A stretch of 36,046 nt of DNA, from assembly GCA_965370435.1 (NCBI GenBank), contig CBDUUP010000004.1, forward strand, positions 1 to 36,046, given 5' to 3'. This DNA is from CBDUUP01 sp965370435. Lineage in GTDB: Bacteria > Chloroflexota > Anaerolineae > Anaerolineales > UBA11579. The position numbers and the translations under genes were made by a program. The notes beneath the pieces were generated by a model, which was given only the letters and a program-made list of their open reading frames with translations, was not told the origin of the DNA and ran no database searches. Shown here piece after piece: positions 10,301 through 17,397 of this stretch (within the stretch, counting starts at the first letter, position 1; each line of letters begins with the position of its first letter).

Positions 10301-12274
10301 GTTGAGCCAGTCGCTGGCATAGTCGGTCCGCCCTCCGCTGATATTGAATTCGATCCGGTATAAGGAGCGAGGATAGGTGATGGTGTTGGGATGCACCTCC
10401 ATATCCATGTCTACGATGGAGGTATCTTCGCAGGCGTCCTGGGTGTTTTTGGTTCTGGTGGTGTAGGTGTAGGTCATTTTCTTCCCGTAGATGTTCTCCA
10501 CCTCGGTCAGCGACCAACGCCAGGTCGCGGTCAGGCGAGTTACGTTATTACAGCCTTGTGAATAATTGTAAACCGGCATGGTGGCCTGGTGGCCGAAGGT
10601 GTATTTATTGCCCATCTTGTCCCAGCCGATCCATTCGTCGGCGTTATCGTCATATTCAAACCGCCAGAAACTCTCGGTTTGGGTGTGGAAGTAGCCGCTG
10701 GTGGAATGCTCCACCAGCAAGCCGCCCACCCCGTTCATAACCAGGCTGGCCGTGTCGTTAGATAGGCTATAGGGGGTGCCTACTATGTTTCGCTGGATGT
10801 AGCCGGTGTCTAGCGACCAGCCCATCCCCACCCAGGAGGCCTGCTGCTGGTAGTTGGCGCCGTCCACCGAGCCGCTGTTGTAGCTCAGGCTCAGGCTGGG
10901 CTGCAAGCCCCCCGGCCCGGCAGGCACCTCGAAAGGCATGCTGTAAGTGGCCGCTCCGGTGAAGGGCGAGACCTGGAATGGCGCCAGGGAGGGCAGGCGG
11001 GCGGCTTCGTAATTGTTGATGTCGTAGTCGAAATTGGTGAGGTGGTTGCTCCATCCGGTGATGACGTTGTTCTCGGTGTCCACCTTGGAGGGTAACAGCA
11101 CCCAATAGCCCAGGGTCTCATCGTAATATTTCAAGACCAAGCTGGCTTCGTCCCCCCATATTTGATTCTCGTCGTAGCTTATCTCGATGGTGATGTACGC
11201 GCCAAACTGGCTGACGTCCAGGGAGGAGGTCTTGCCGGTGGCGGTGATCTCAATAGGCGCTCCACTGGGGGAACTGCGATAGATTTCCGCATGCGCTGGC
11301 GGGCGGATGCGCAGGTCTACCGACTCGGTCAAAGCGCCGTTGGGGACGGTGACCTTTATGTGTCCATCGTCCGTGGTCACAACGCCGCCAGCCGCGTCAA
11401 CGGTGAATACGCCCTTTTCTTGGAGGGTCAGGTCGGCGGTCGCCAGGGATTCTTCTCCCTGGGTGAGGGTAGCCTGGAAAGTGTAGGGGCCTTGGGCGTC
11501 GGCGGCTACCTCCCAGCGCACCAGGCCGTCGGCCTGGTCGGGGGTGAGGGTCAGGGTTCCGGTATTGGCGTCAAAAGCATCTCCCGGAACGTCCAGAGGG
11601 GAGAAGCCCTCCGGCGCGGTGATCACCAGGGTCAGGGGGGTGACATCTTCTGACGCTTTGAGCGCCAGGGTCAAGGGGTTGTCCCATGAGGCGGTCAAAC
11701 TCTCCCATCCGCCGATCTCCCAGAACACGCTCATGGTCCGCCCGGCGTAGATCTCTGTATCACGGGAGGTGAGGGCCAGGGATACGGGTTCATCGACGGG
11801 GGTCTCTTCGGTGGGGGCCGGGGTTTCGGTCACCGGAGGCGTGGCGGCGGGGTCTTCGGTCGAAGTAAGGGGAACCTCAATAACTGCGGAGGCTTGGTAT
11901 GAGGCCGCGCAGGATGGGGTAGGGGTAGCGTACACTCCCAATTGCCCACAGGGATCAGAGTCAGCGACCGGCGTCGCCAAAGGCGACTGGGCCTGCTCCG
12001 GGGCGGGCGCTTGTTGAACCGGCAGTTCCGGCTGGCGCGCAACGGCAGTTTCACCGTCCAGGGGGGCTTGAGCTTGCGAGGAGGCAGACTCCTCCCTGGG
12101 TTGGTAGGCAATGCTTGCAGCTGCCACAGTCAAATTGGGCAGCAGTATAGATATGATGACCAGCGCATTCAACGTCGCGCTAGTGAACTTGCGTATCCCT
12201 TTACGCCGGAAACGCAAAACGCGCCCAAGGCGCGCAGTCAGGTTGGATTGGGCTTCGATGGTCGAGAGAGTCAT
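4388..12274 (-). CDS. Giant secreted SpvB/YD-repeat Rhs protein with HELGH metallopeptidase tip
   Basis: About 2628 aa. An N-terminal basic stretch and hydrophobic segment (about residues 24-60) look like a signal or anchor. A Pro/Thr-rich linker follows, then a ZU5-like piece near 285-320 (VPNGALTESVDLRIRPP) and an SpvB-type domain from about 431 (SPFTGAATYSMPFEVPAGPGG). Long YD/RHS repeats are interrupted by LamG-like domains near 980-1130 and 1995-2190. The Rhs core ends about 2310-2350 (YYYGARWYDPALGRFTQADT..DPSGH). The unique tip (about 2353-2628) has HELGH at 2519-2523 and a later GEEFADQFVAW that may give the third zinc ligand. The ATG at 12274 is preferred because GGAGG lies 5 nt upstream; an upstream TTG at 12364 would lie inside the predicted promoter. 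The Rhs assignment is firm. The tip is inferred to be a zinc peptidase toxin. Confidence 0.93.
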   Translation of the reverse strand: MTLSTIEAQSNLTARLGRVLRFRRKGIRKFTSATLNALVIISILLPNLTVAAASIAYQPREESASSQAQAPLDGETAVARQPELPVQQAPAPEQAQSPLATPVADSDPCGQLGVYATPTPSCAASYQASAVIEVPLTSTEDPAATPPVTETPAPTEETPVDEPVSLALTSRDTEIYAGRTMSVFWEIGGWESLTASWDNPLTLALKASEDVTPLTLVITAPEGFSPLDVPGDAFDANTGTLTLTPDQADGLVRWEVAADAQGPYTFQATLTQGEESLATADLTLQEKGVFTVDAAGGVVTTDDGHIKVTVPNGALTESVDLRIRPPAHAEIYRSSPSGAPIEITATGKTSSLDVSQFGAYITIEISYDENQIWGDEASLVLKYYDETLGYWVLLPSKVDTENNVITGWSNHLTNFDYDINNYEAARLPSLAPFQVSPFTGAATYSMPFEVPAGPGGLQPSLSLSYNSGSVDGANYQQQASWVGMGWSLDTGYIQRNIVGTPYSLSNDTASLVMNGVGGLLVEHSTSGYFHTQTESFWRFEYDDNADEWIGWDKMGNKYTFGHQATMPVYNYSQGCNNVTRLTATWRWSLTEVENIYGKKMTYTYTTRTKNTQDACEDTSIVDMDMEVHPNTITYPRSLYRIEFNISGGRTDYASDWLNLTSTVFFTRKWLDEIKIQHYNGSSWDTIRKYDFTYESTAGDTVYPNYQWPAEGYTLTLVSVQEMADNGAGFDSLPATTFTYGDDHHLTQGENGYGGKATYTYEQWYETGYDSEDVNEMDYNGSTPCNENTHGWEPYYGGDDIFCNGAYLAVDGNAFHKLPEGFVAMGSVLEITFRVKQYGSGTYADVGIDDGLQNAIVIEFDNLTSSFQTKVGTITIPVTSDDATLYINCDGCQFTIIDTVRLTTKYRVTEKRVYANNDANYSSMTYTYDDAATNNYVEFRGHGMVKVENPDGLVSTTYYNQTQNRQGRDAVSITSTEDFWEDMESYRSAYWTATGAAGEHSFTRVGGDNALVINNPNSDWDTTLVRDSYALSDGESLIMHFQVPTGESDLEARFQIGASTSTFGIQVRSGAGTDRYIQVLYNDAGGGNTWGDTLISTTDFVYDAWYVLMIVVDDDDEFLIRVWQVEAPGKNGEFSYDMASSLNWRFEQATKDGTVYMDSYREGVVYGAQANNYSIMFISGVDSHFVYLDSTISWNYDGDAAYTAAKTKYEYNTDDQGGADAGTQFGNLTRVIQSYWDWDKAGGAGWVEYKATKTNYYPDEDLGAQTPVYLVGFPARVTHYKCPGGTCDYDSGDIIAQTLSIYDTNTTYNDTPDEGKMTAQRTWMGGTDYSQTTFGYDAYGNVTATTIYENYGTASAAPSGPSRASSITYETTYYTYATTTTNALSQSSTMTYDYELGVMLTAQGPNGASTKTTATYDNFGRLLTVRQPGDESGTATFSVTYNDSVYPYRVDATQKIDASNTVTMRKYYNGAGQLLQSKMVGAKIQVGANYSNYDVVVGFEYDDVGRAVKQSVPYSASNGSGYTATNFATVDYTSTTYDIRGRTVTATATDGSEVNYETVQVWVSNQLVTQNTVTDDLGRSSVTTNDIRGRVVEVKNLDDAQAQIGPSLTYTYDDRNLLLTATKGTGQDATTITLTYDATGRKLTMDDPDLGSWEYAYDDLGNLVRQEDGLGQNTCMYYDDMNRMTGKYYNGTSETCPSSPTMHLSYTYDETAGGNKGIGAMTSMDDLTGSTDWVYDDRGRKTKETKTIKNAGTFVTETTYNSADLPVTMKYPVGDDGSSREILTFGYHPQLSLDSVTSDYGVGTTTYLKETRYDVAGRVVLRELGDISSSYVLQTTYTYYDWDTANGNGRLNTVVTENNFTPTPVTFQDLTYTYNAVGNISRIVDAVASETIDYTYDDLNRVTEVKINSTVKEEFDYDSGTGVLDSYTENQGTATDYTYSATVPHAATTLKQDQTTVSSYTYDAMGNMTGRDLGGGEVYTLGYDEENRLTAVDDSSSLDSFSDDFEDGTLNAWSSSVTDGGDLSVNTSCSMEGSDCMQALIDDNTAIYVEDTTPDDSDSYNARFLFDPNGLDLDGDTLTIFQIMEGATILAEVQLRYNASSYEVRLLVNDDGGSPSSTGWEPITNAEHEIMVSWSAASASAANDGTAHFSIDGVLDDTITGLDNDTHQVNKVRLGAVQGLESSPNGTMYFDDFDSWMNAYDFAYDGAGNRVRTMVNGNMTIYIGKHYEFDVTNDVVKTYYGGVSMRDDGTMYFLLKDHLGGTSKTVELAGYYNSEIRYTAFGDKRYTDGTTPTTLRYTGQREEEDIGLYYYGARWYDPALGRFTQADTILPSAGNSQAYDRYSYVVNNPINLTDPSGHMPTEPPSTTGSWYCSQNPSECESSTATFCDENPNSTECSEAPYSDAAVDRDLEKFGVKLSGTWTYEEKRWILSALRLAGAAFSNEMEGNLSPHEAFKAVFGVTMINPFIFGKCGQDKFTCKYDGDDVTAGGLTKGQRSIGIATFPTAVSTDRDLRGVNFILHELGHAFNNRIGGQGVAALHSEQQNPGFANRRGTDPDSDHSGFAGPRNSMTWHMGAKNKDQEGEEFADQFVAWVQGEWEVVDGEMTSDAQDRSGFMDDNMKGWIKDASGR

Positions 12275-12336
12275 GGCATCCTCCATTGTGCTAAGTTGTG
12301 GGATTAATGAAGCTTCTATTAGGTTACGATTTAAGT

Positions 12337-12364
12337 AAGATAATGGTTCAAATTCAGTTCTCAA
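12337..12364 (-). promoter_or_regulatory. Candidate sigma70-type promoter of the Rhs gene
   Basis: On the minus strand TTGAGA (12359-12364) and TATCTT (12337-12342) are 16 nt apart. They lie about 63 nt upstream of the ATG at 12274, which has a good ribosome binding site. This supports the shorter start for the Rhs protein. Confidence 0.35.
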
Positions 12365-12873
12365 GCGAAACAGATTTCAAGGTGACGAATACACCATTAC
12401 GTAGACGAAAAAGGTTCAAAAAAAGTTCCCGAATTTCAAAAGATTTGATGAAATATTAACATCTCTCCACCCAAAGCAGGTCTCTTGCTGCCAATAAGAA
12501 TTGATTGGCTCCCCCTTGCAGAGTCGTGGGAGAGGTAGTCTGCAATAGGATACTAGGAATTAGAATTGGCGTCAAAGGACATTTGTCCTCAAAATATTAC
12601 CGTTTTGTCCCATCTAAACCATGCGGTTTAATGTTTCATTGAGAGCGGACTCATATTTCGCTCATAATGTGTTAATGCAGATCCAGTTGAAATCACTCCT
12701 TGTCTCTTAATCAGCGTGGAATGAGTCTATGCCATATGTGTGAGTCTATGGTGTCTACTGACGGAGCAAACAGTTATCCCCTTTATCCATTGTTTCTATA
12801 ATTTCCACCCTATTTGCACAATAACTGCACCAAAACTATCCTGGGATATGAAACCTATCACCAAAGCTAATCT
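12365..12873. other. Intergenic region, no gene seen
   Basis: This is a lower-GC stretch upstream of the Rhs gene. A short hairpin (TAAACC..GGTTTA near 12615-12632) and several repeated GAGTCTATG words near 12722-12750 are visible, but no supported coding region or RNA gene. It ends where a small minus-strand ORF and the relic integrase meet. Confidence 0.5.
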
Positions 12874-13068
12874 CTAATGTTCTGAGTTTCTGATCCTTCG
12901 ATACAGATCATCGAAAATCTCAACGATCTCAGGATCATCACCGATCTGCTGCAGATAACGATCTACATCCTCGTAGCGGGTAACAAAGAATTTCTCAAAA
13001 AGCTGTGCCCCACGCACGATGTGGTCAACTGGGGATACTGGGCCGTAATCCGGTGGACGCAACCACAC
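12874..13068 (-). CDS. Small acidic ORF of unknown function (doubtful)
   Basis: This is a 64-aa frame. The part after residue 14 reads like plausible protein (acidic and amphipathic, e.g. RYEDVDRYLQQIGDD and EIFDDLYRRIRN). Its first codons overlap the opposite-strand relic recombinase at 13005-13068, so at most the region 12874 to about 13030 can be native. It could be the remaining C-terminal end of a gene cut by the same event that truncated the integrase. No family is recognised. Confidence 0.25.
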   Translation of the reverse strand: MWLRPPDYGPVSPVDHIVRGAQLFEKFFVTRYEDVDRYLQQIGDDPEIVEIFDDLYRRIRNSEH

Positions 13069-13768
13069 CGCCCAAGAAGACGCAGAAGGAAATGCAGTTC
13101 TACGATGAGATCCAGGCGCAGGGATTGATGATCGCTGCTAAAGCGACCGACGACCGGCGCCTGGCCCTCTACCAACTGGCAATCACCACCGGCATGCGCC
13201 AAGGGGAGTTGCTGGGCTTGAAGTGGGACGATCTGGATTGGGAGCGCAAAACCCTCCAAGTGCAGCGCCAGTTGAGAAGAGTGGTCGGTGGCGGCTATGA
13301 ACTGGCAGCTCCCAAAACTAGGGCAGGCGGACGATCACACTGGGGGAAGCCACCGTTGAGAAACTGCGAGAACACATGCTGCGTCAGTATCGGGAGAGGC
13401 AGGTTGCCGGTGATCGCTGGCAGGATTGGGAACTGATCTTCCCCTCCACGATTGGCACACCGATGGACAACGTTGGCTTGCGGAAATCCTTCAAGGCGCT
13501 CATCAAACAGGCTGGACTGCCCGAGATTCGTTTCCATGACCTGCGACACACAGCCGCGTCGTTGATGCTGAACTACGGCGTTCCGGTGATTGTGGTTTCG
13601 CGAAGGCTGGGGCATTCCAAGCCCAGCATAACTCTGGATGTGTATGGACACCTGATCCCTGGCATGCAGGAGGAGGCAGCGACCCTCATGGATGAGATTT
13701 TGACGCCCTTGGAAGTGTCTGGTTGCACCCAAATTGCACCAGAAATGAAAGAGGTACTGAACCGATAG
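13035..13768 (+). pseudogene. Tyrosine recombinase (phage-type integrase), truncated and frameshifted
   Basis: The first frame (to about 13325) carries LGRNPVDATTPPKK, the start of the catalytic domain, and the first active-site Arg in TGMRQGELLGL. The match is then lost, and the protein continues in another frame from about 13326 (TITLGEATVEKLREHMLRQY) through HDLRHTAA (His and Arg), LGHSKPS and the nucleophile Tyr in DVYGHL, ending at 13768. A single frameshift near 13315-13330 splits the gene. The N-terminal SAM-like DNA-binding domain is missing: sequence before about 13035 is unrelated. The catalytic residues are otherwise present. It is the only integrase-like gene in the window and lies at the edge of the Rhs locus, so it may mark an old insertion. 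It is almost certainly inactive as it stands, unless the frameshift is a sequencing error. Confidence 0.85.
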
Positions 13769-13853
13769 ACTCTAGACCGCCAAATGTGGGGGATATGTGA
13801 TCTACAATGCCCTGTTTATGGGGTATGATTCTGAGATGAAATCAACTACACTG

Positions 13854-13933
13854 TAACACCAAGACACAAAGGCACAAAGGCACAAAGTTTTATGTTTTTC
13901 TTAGTGACTTTGTGGCTTGGTGTCTTAGTGGTA
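13854..13933. repeat. Dispersed palindromic repeat (copy 1)
   Basis: Imperfect inverted repeat with left arm ACACCAAGACACAAAGGCAC and right arm containing CTTTGTGGCTTGGTGTC, around a T-rich centre. It is closely related to the copy at 16320-16386. It lies between the relic integrase and the end of the glycosyltransferase gene, where it could also terminate transcription. Confidence 0.7.
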
Positions 13934-14013
13934 ATGTTTTTGCTCACTACCCGCGAGTTCAGATAAATCGTCAAGTTATTTATAGACGCGCCCTTAGTGG
14001 TTAAGAAATCCCC

Positions 14014-14697
14014 TCAATCCACAAACCGGTACTTCACCAATGCCCACACCGCCTCAAAGGCGTCCATGATCCCAATCTTCTTGCCCTCCGAGTAATCTCG
14101 GGGGTTGAAGGTGATGGGCACCTCGAAAATGCGCACCTTGCGCTTGAGCAGCTTGGCGGTGATCTCCGGCTCGAACTCGAAGCGTTTGGCATGTAAGGGG
14201 ATGTCTTGCACGATCTCCCGGCGAAAGAGCTTGTAGCCGGTTTCCATATCGGTCAGGATATTGTTATACAAGATATTGGTCATCAGAGTCAATATTTTGT
14301 TGGCCACCATGTTCCAGAAGAGGATCGGCCGCCGCGGGCCGCCCAGGAAGCGCGAGCCGTACACCACGTCGGCGATGTCCTCCTCTATGGGTTTGAGAAG
14401 GGCGGGGTAATCCCGGGGGTCGTATTCCAGATCTGCATCCTGGATGAGGACCAGGTCCCCGGTGGCGTTCTTGATGCCGGTGCGCACCGCGGCGCCTTTG
14501 CCCCGGTTCTTCTCGTGGAAGAACACCCGGATAGGCCCCTCTCCGTCCAATTCGGCCAGCAGATCGCGGGTGCCGTCCACCGAGCCGTCGTCCACTACGA
14601 TGATCTCACTCACCAGTCCAGTGTTCTGGACCCGTTTCAAGATCTCGCTAATGGTGTTAATTTCATTAAATGCCGGAATAATCACTGTTAGTTTCAT
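14014..14697 (-). CDS. GT2 glycosyltransferase, dolichyl/polyprenyl-phosphate mannosyltransferase-like
   Basis: This 227-aa protein is expected to transfer a sugar from a nucleotide sugar to a lipid carrier or similar acceptor at the inner face of the membrane. It begins MKLTVIIPAFNE, with VVDDGSVDGT near residue 35-45 (nucleotide binding) and QDADLEYDP near 80-90 (the DxD-type metal site), then GSRFLGG and METGYKLFRRE, typical of DPM1-like GT2 proteins. There is no C-terminal membrane segment, so it is the soluble short form. The ATG at 14697 starts the domain exactly; upstream codons would lie in the promoter. The sugar and acceptor cannot be told from sequence. No other glycan genes flank it. 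Confidence 0.92.
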   Translation of the reverse strand: MKLTVIIPAFNEINTISEILKRVQNTGLVSEIIVVDDGSVDGTRDLLAELDGEGPIRVFFHEKNRGKGAAVRTGIKNATGDLVLIQDADLEYDPRDYPALLKPIEEDIADVVYGSRFLGGPRRPILFWNMVANKILTLMTNILYNNILTDMETGYKLFRREIVQDIPLHAKRFEFEPEITAKLLKRKVRIFEVPITFNPRDYSEGKKIGIMDAFEAVWALVKYRFVD

Positions 14698-14704
14698 GAC
14701 CCTG

Positions 14705-14733
14705 ATTATACAAAATACTATAAAATAGTACAA
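14705..14733 (-). promoter_or_regulatory. Strong promoter of the glycosyltransferase, probably leaderless
   Basis: TTGTAC (14728-14733) and TATAAT (14705-14710) are 17 nt apart on the minus strand. Only 7 nt separate the -10 box from the ATG at 14697, so transcription would begin at or next to the start codon and the mRNA would be leaderless. Confidence 0.55.
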
Positions 14734-14741
14734 GTGCACGT

Positions 14742-14770
14742 TTGGACTATCTGAGACAGCGTGCTATAAT
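14742..14770 (+). promoter_or_regulatory. Promoter of the AAA+ ATPase gene
   Basis: TTGGAC (14742-14747) and TATAAT (14765-14770) are 17 nt apart on the plus strand. The start codon at 14938 is about 160 nt downstream, leaving a long 5' leader. It is back-to-back with the glycosyltransferase promoter, 9 bp away. Confidence 0.5.
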
Positions 14771-14937
14771 CAAGGTATTGGAAATTGGCGGTTAGAACAC
14801 TTTATTTGCCCGCCAATGGCAATATTGGTATTGTTTTGGAATAATTCGGCCCACGCCGCTGTTCCATTGCCGTTTTGTATGACCGGCCATATGCCGATGG
14901 CCGGAGGACGGTTCATGGACGGGAGGTAGAATCTTCT

Positions 14938-16290
14938 ATGACTAGTAAGGCAGTTGCCCAACCAGTTCGACCGAATTCCAGCAGCCTGGGCCAGCAAGGG
15001 CGCGCGTTTATCCCCACCCCTGTCTCCCGGATCGAAGACACCGGTCTCTCTCAGTTATGGCTGCAAGACCTGGCCCTCAAGGTTATGTACTTTCAGGGCT
15101 ACCTGACCGGCTTCAAGATCGCCGAAGAGATGGCCCTGCCTTTCGCCGGGGTGGTGGACCAGATCATGGAAGCCCTCAAGAGAGAAAAATTCATCGAAGT
15201 TCGCTCCTCCCAGATGGGACTGGGCGAAGGCGCTTACCAATACGCCATCACCGGGGCGGGGATCGCCCGGGCCAGGGAAGCGCTGGAGCGCAGCCAATAC
15301 GCTGGGCCAGCCCCGGTCCCCATCGCCGCATACAACGATGCTATCCGCAAACAAAGCCGCGGACGCCCGGTGGTCACCAGCCGCGCCATGCGCCAGGTGC
15401 TGTCCCACATGATCATCAGCCAAAAGACCTACAACCAGATCGGCCCGGCGGTGAACTCCGGCCAGTCCATGTTCCTTTACGGGCCGCCCGGCAACGGTAA
15501 GACCACCATCGCCCGCGCGGTGGGCGACATGATGGGCACCGAGGCCATGTATATCCCCTTCGCCATCTACGTGGACGGGCAGGTGGTGAAGCTGTATGAC
15601 TCGGTCAACCACCAACTGGCCCCCGACGATGACACCACCACCTCCGGCACCGGCTCCCTGCGCAGCGGGACTCGGCGGGACCCCCGCTGGGTGCGCATCC
15701 GCCGCCCCTTCATTGTGGTGGGCGGAGAATTGACCCTTTCAGGGCTGGACCTGGTCTTCGATGACATCAACAAATTCTACGAAGCCCCCTTCCAGATGAA
15801 AGCCAACGGCGGCATATTCTTGATCGATGACTTTGGCCGCCAGCAAGTGCGCCCCCGCGACTTGCTCAACCGCTGGATCGTGCCTCTGGAAAACCGTATT
15901 GACTACCTGACCCTCCACACCGGGCGCAAGATAGACGTTCCCTTCGATGTGTTGGTGGTCTTCTCCACCAACCTGCCCCCCAAAGACCTGGTGGACGAGG
16001 CCTTCCTGCGCCGCCTGCGCCATAAGATCGAGATTGGCGACCCCTCCTTTGAAGAGTTCCGGGAGATATTCAAACGGGAAGCCTCCAAGAAGAGCATCCC
16101 CTACGACGACCAGGGGTTGGCCTACCTGCTGCAAGAATGGTACATCAAGCGGGATCGCAAGCTGCGCGCCTCCCATCCCCGCGATATCTGTGAACAGATC
16201 ATGGACATCAGCCGCTACATGGCAACCGAACCGGTCATGTCCCGCGAAATGTTGGATCGCGCCGCCGAAGCCTATTTCGTCGAGTTGTAG
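14938..16290 (+). CDS. AAA+ ATPase with N-terminal winged-helix-like region
   Basis: About 450 aa. Residues 35-115 look like a small helical or winged-helix domain (LQDLALKVMYFQGYLTGFKIAEEM..GVVDQIMEALKREKFIEV). The ATPase core has Walker A GPPGNGKT at 182-189, Walker B IFLIDDFG at 293-300 and a sensor-1-like FSTNLPP near 342-348. The C-terminal lid region contains LRASHPRDICEQI. The family is familiar as an uncharacterised predicted ATPase; its partner and substrate are unknown. The ATG at 14938 was chosen because GGGAGG lies about 11 nt upstream and the conserved part follows; a frame extension to 14875 adds only unlikely residues. It stands alone with its own promoter, and a palindromic repeat follows its stop. 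The ATPase call is firm; a role in DNA binding or remodelling is only inferred from the front domain. Confidence 0.9.
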   Translation: MTSKAVAQPVRPNSSSLGQQGRAFIPTPVSRIEDTGLSQLWLQDLALKVMYFQGYLTGFKIAEEMALPFAGVVDQIMEALKREKFIEVRSSQMGLGEGAYQYAITGAGIARAREALERSQYAGPAPVPIAAYNDAIRKQSRGRPVVTSRAMRQVLSHMIISQKTYNQIGPAVNSGQSMFLYGPPGNGKTTIARAVGDMMGTEAMYIPFAIYVDGQVVKLYDSVNHQLAPDDDTTTSGTGSLRSGTRRDPRWVRIRRPFIVVGGELTLSGLDLVFDDINKFYEAPFQMKANGGIFLIDDFGRQQVRPRDLLNRWIVPLENRIDYLTLHTGRKIDVPFDVLVVFSTNLPPKDLVDEAFLRRLRHKIEIGDPSFEEFREIFKREASKKSIPYDDQGLAYLLQEWYIKRDRKLRASHPRDICEQIMDISRYMATEPVMSREMLDRAAEAYFVEL

Positions 16291-16319
16291 CCTCAATCCT
16301 GGTGAACGGTCAAAAACCT

Positions 16320-16386
16320 TTACCACCAAGACACAAAGACACTAAGTTTTTTTGTATTTCTTGGTGACTTCGTGTCTTGGTGGTAA
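16320..16386. repeat. Dispersed palindromic repeat (copy 2)
   Basis: A near-perfect inverted repeat, TTACCACCAAGACACAAAGA and its partner TCTTGGTGGTAA, around a T-rich centre. It is related to the copy at 13854-13933. It sits just after the ATPase stop codon and could end transcription there. Confidence 0.75.
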
Positions 16387-16423
16387 AAATATCCGATATT
16401 CATAAACAGCACGGAGGAGAACG

Positions 16424-17197
16424 ATGTTAGATCAACTTCCCCAGTTCGCCATCATCGCCCACCGCGGCGCCAGCCAGCACGCGCCCGAAAACACCCTGGC
16501 CGCCTTCCGTTTAGCCCTGCGCCAGGAGGCCGACGCGGTCGAGTTGGACGTTATGTTGAACGGCGATGGGGAAGTTATGGTCTTCCATGACCATACCCTG
16601 GACCGCACCACCAATGGTTCCGGGCGGCTGGTAGACAAGACTCTGAAAGAACTGCGCCAATTGGACGCGGGCAGCAGCTTCGATAAATCCTTCGCCGGAG
16701 AGCGTATTTCCACCCTGGGGGAAGTGTTTGAAGCCATAGGCCAAGAAACCTTCATCAACGTCGAACTCAAGAACGGATTTTCCTTCACCGACAACCTCCC
16801 CGCTAAAGTGGCCGCTCAAGTACAAGACCACGACATGCAGGAACGGGTGTGGTTCGCCTCATTCAATCCCTTTGTTCTGTTCCGCATCCAACGCCTGATG
16901 CCTGAGATTCCCATCGGTCTGCTGACCATCGGGGGCGGGCTGGGGTCTTTTACCCGGCTGGTGTTCGGCAGCCTGCTCTCCCACCAATCCTTACATCCTC
17001 ATCGGGGAGATGTTTCAGAGAAGCTGCTGGCCAGCGCCCAGCGCAAAGGGCGGCGGCTCTATACCTACACCGTCAACCAGGCCCAGGACATGACCGACCT
17101 ATTCAACCTAGGCGTGGATGGAATTTTCACCGACGACCCCATGCTGGCCAACCAGGTGCGCGGAGAACACACCGCCGGGCAAGAGTCAACCGAATAA
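16424..17197 (+). CDS. Glycerophosphodiester phosphodiesterase
   Basis: This 257-aa cytoplasmic-type enzyme is expected to hydrolyse glycerophosphodiesters from phospholipid turnover to glycerol-3-phosphate and an alcohol. It shows the family signature: HRGASQHAPENT with His13 and Arg14, ELDV with Glu40 and Asp42 as metal ligands, and HDHTLDRTTNG with His55 as the second catalytic His, then VELKN. It ends with VDGIFTDDP, the usual close of the TIM barrel. No signal peptide is seen. GGAGGAG lies 4 nt before the ATG at 16424. It is probably transcribed on its own, since a repeat separates it from the ATPase gene. Confidence 0.95.
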   Translation: MLDQLPQFAIIAHRGASQHAPENTLAAFRLALRQEADAVELDVMLNGDGEVMVFHDHTLDRTTNGSGRLVDKTLKELRQLDAGSSFDKSFAGERISTLGEVFEAIGQETFINVELKNGFSFTDNLPAKVAAQVQDHDMQERVWFASFNPFVLFRIQRLMPEIPIGLLTIGGGLGSFTRLVFGSLLSHQSLHPHRGDVSEKLLASAQRKGRRLYTYTVNQAQDMTDLFNLGVDGIFTDDPMLANQVRGEHTAGQESTE

Positions 17198-17251
17198 GTC
17201 TTAATCTTTCTAGTGCTTCGTCCATCATGTTTTGACAGGTTCATGTCTGTC

Positions 17252-17346
17252 AACCTTGCGAAGGTTGTTGGGAAAAAGAGTGATTTTGCCCTTGAAAACT
17301 ATTTTTATAATGGGTTTGAAGCCTGAGCAACCTTCGCAAGGTTTTT
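17252..17346. repeat. AACCTT-type inverted repeats with weak terminator
   Basis: AACCTTGCGAAGGTT (17252-17266) is an inverted repeat in itself. A second copy, AACCTTCGCAAGG (from 17329), is followed by a run of T. The pair lies between the phosphodiesterase and the convergent TIR gene and could act as a terminator. Similar short AACC-stem repeats recur near 18477-18581. Confidence 0.5.
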
Positions 17347-17397
17347 ATATAACTCTTCGATTGAGCTTTGACAGATTACTAGTTAATCTTTTACCCA

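Noticed and set aside
6164..10363. Long plus-strand open frames across 6164-7459 and 7580-10363
   Set aside because: They lie antisense to the Rhs gene, read as Val/Gly/His-rich low-complexity protein, and arise from the codon use of the YD repeats.
12275..12364. Upstream extension of the Rhs protein to 12364
   Set aside because: It would begin at a non-ATG codon inside the predicted promoter, while an ATG with a GGAGG site lies at 12274.
12640..12760. CRISPR-like words (repeated GAGTCTATG)
   Set aside because: Only two or three short words, no regular spacing and no cas genes.
14875..14937. Earlier start for the AAA+ ATPase
   Set aside because: The extra residues are not protein-like and the ribosome binding site fits 14938.
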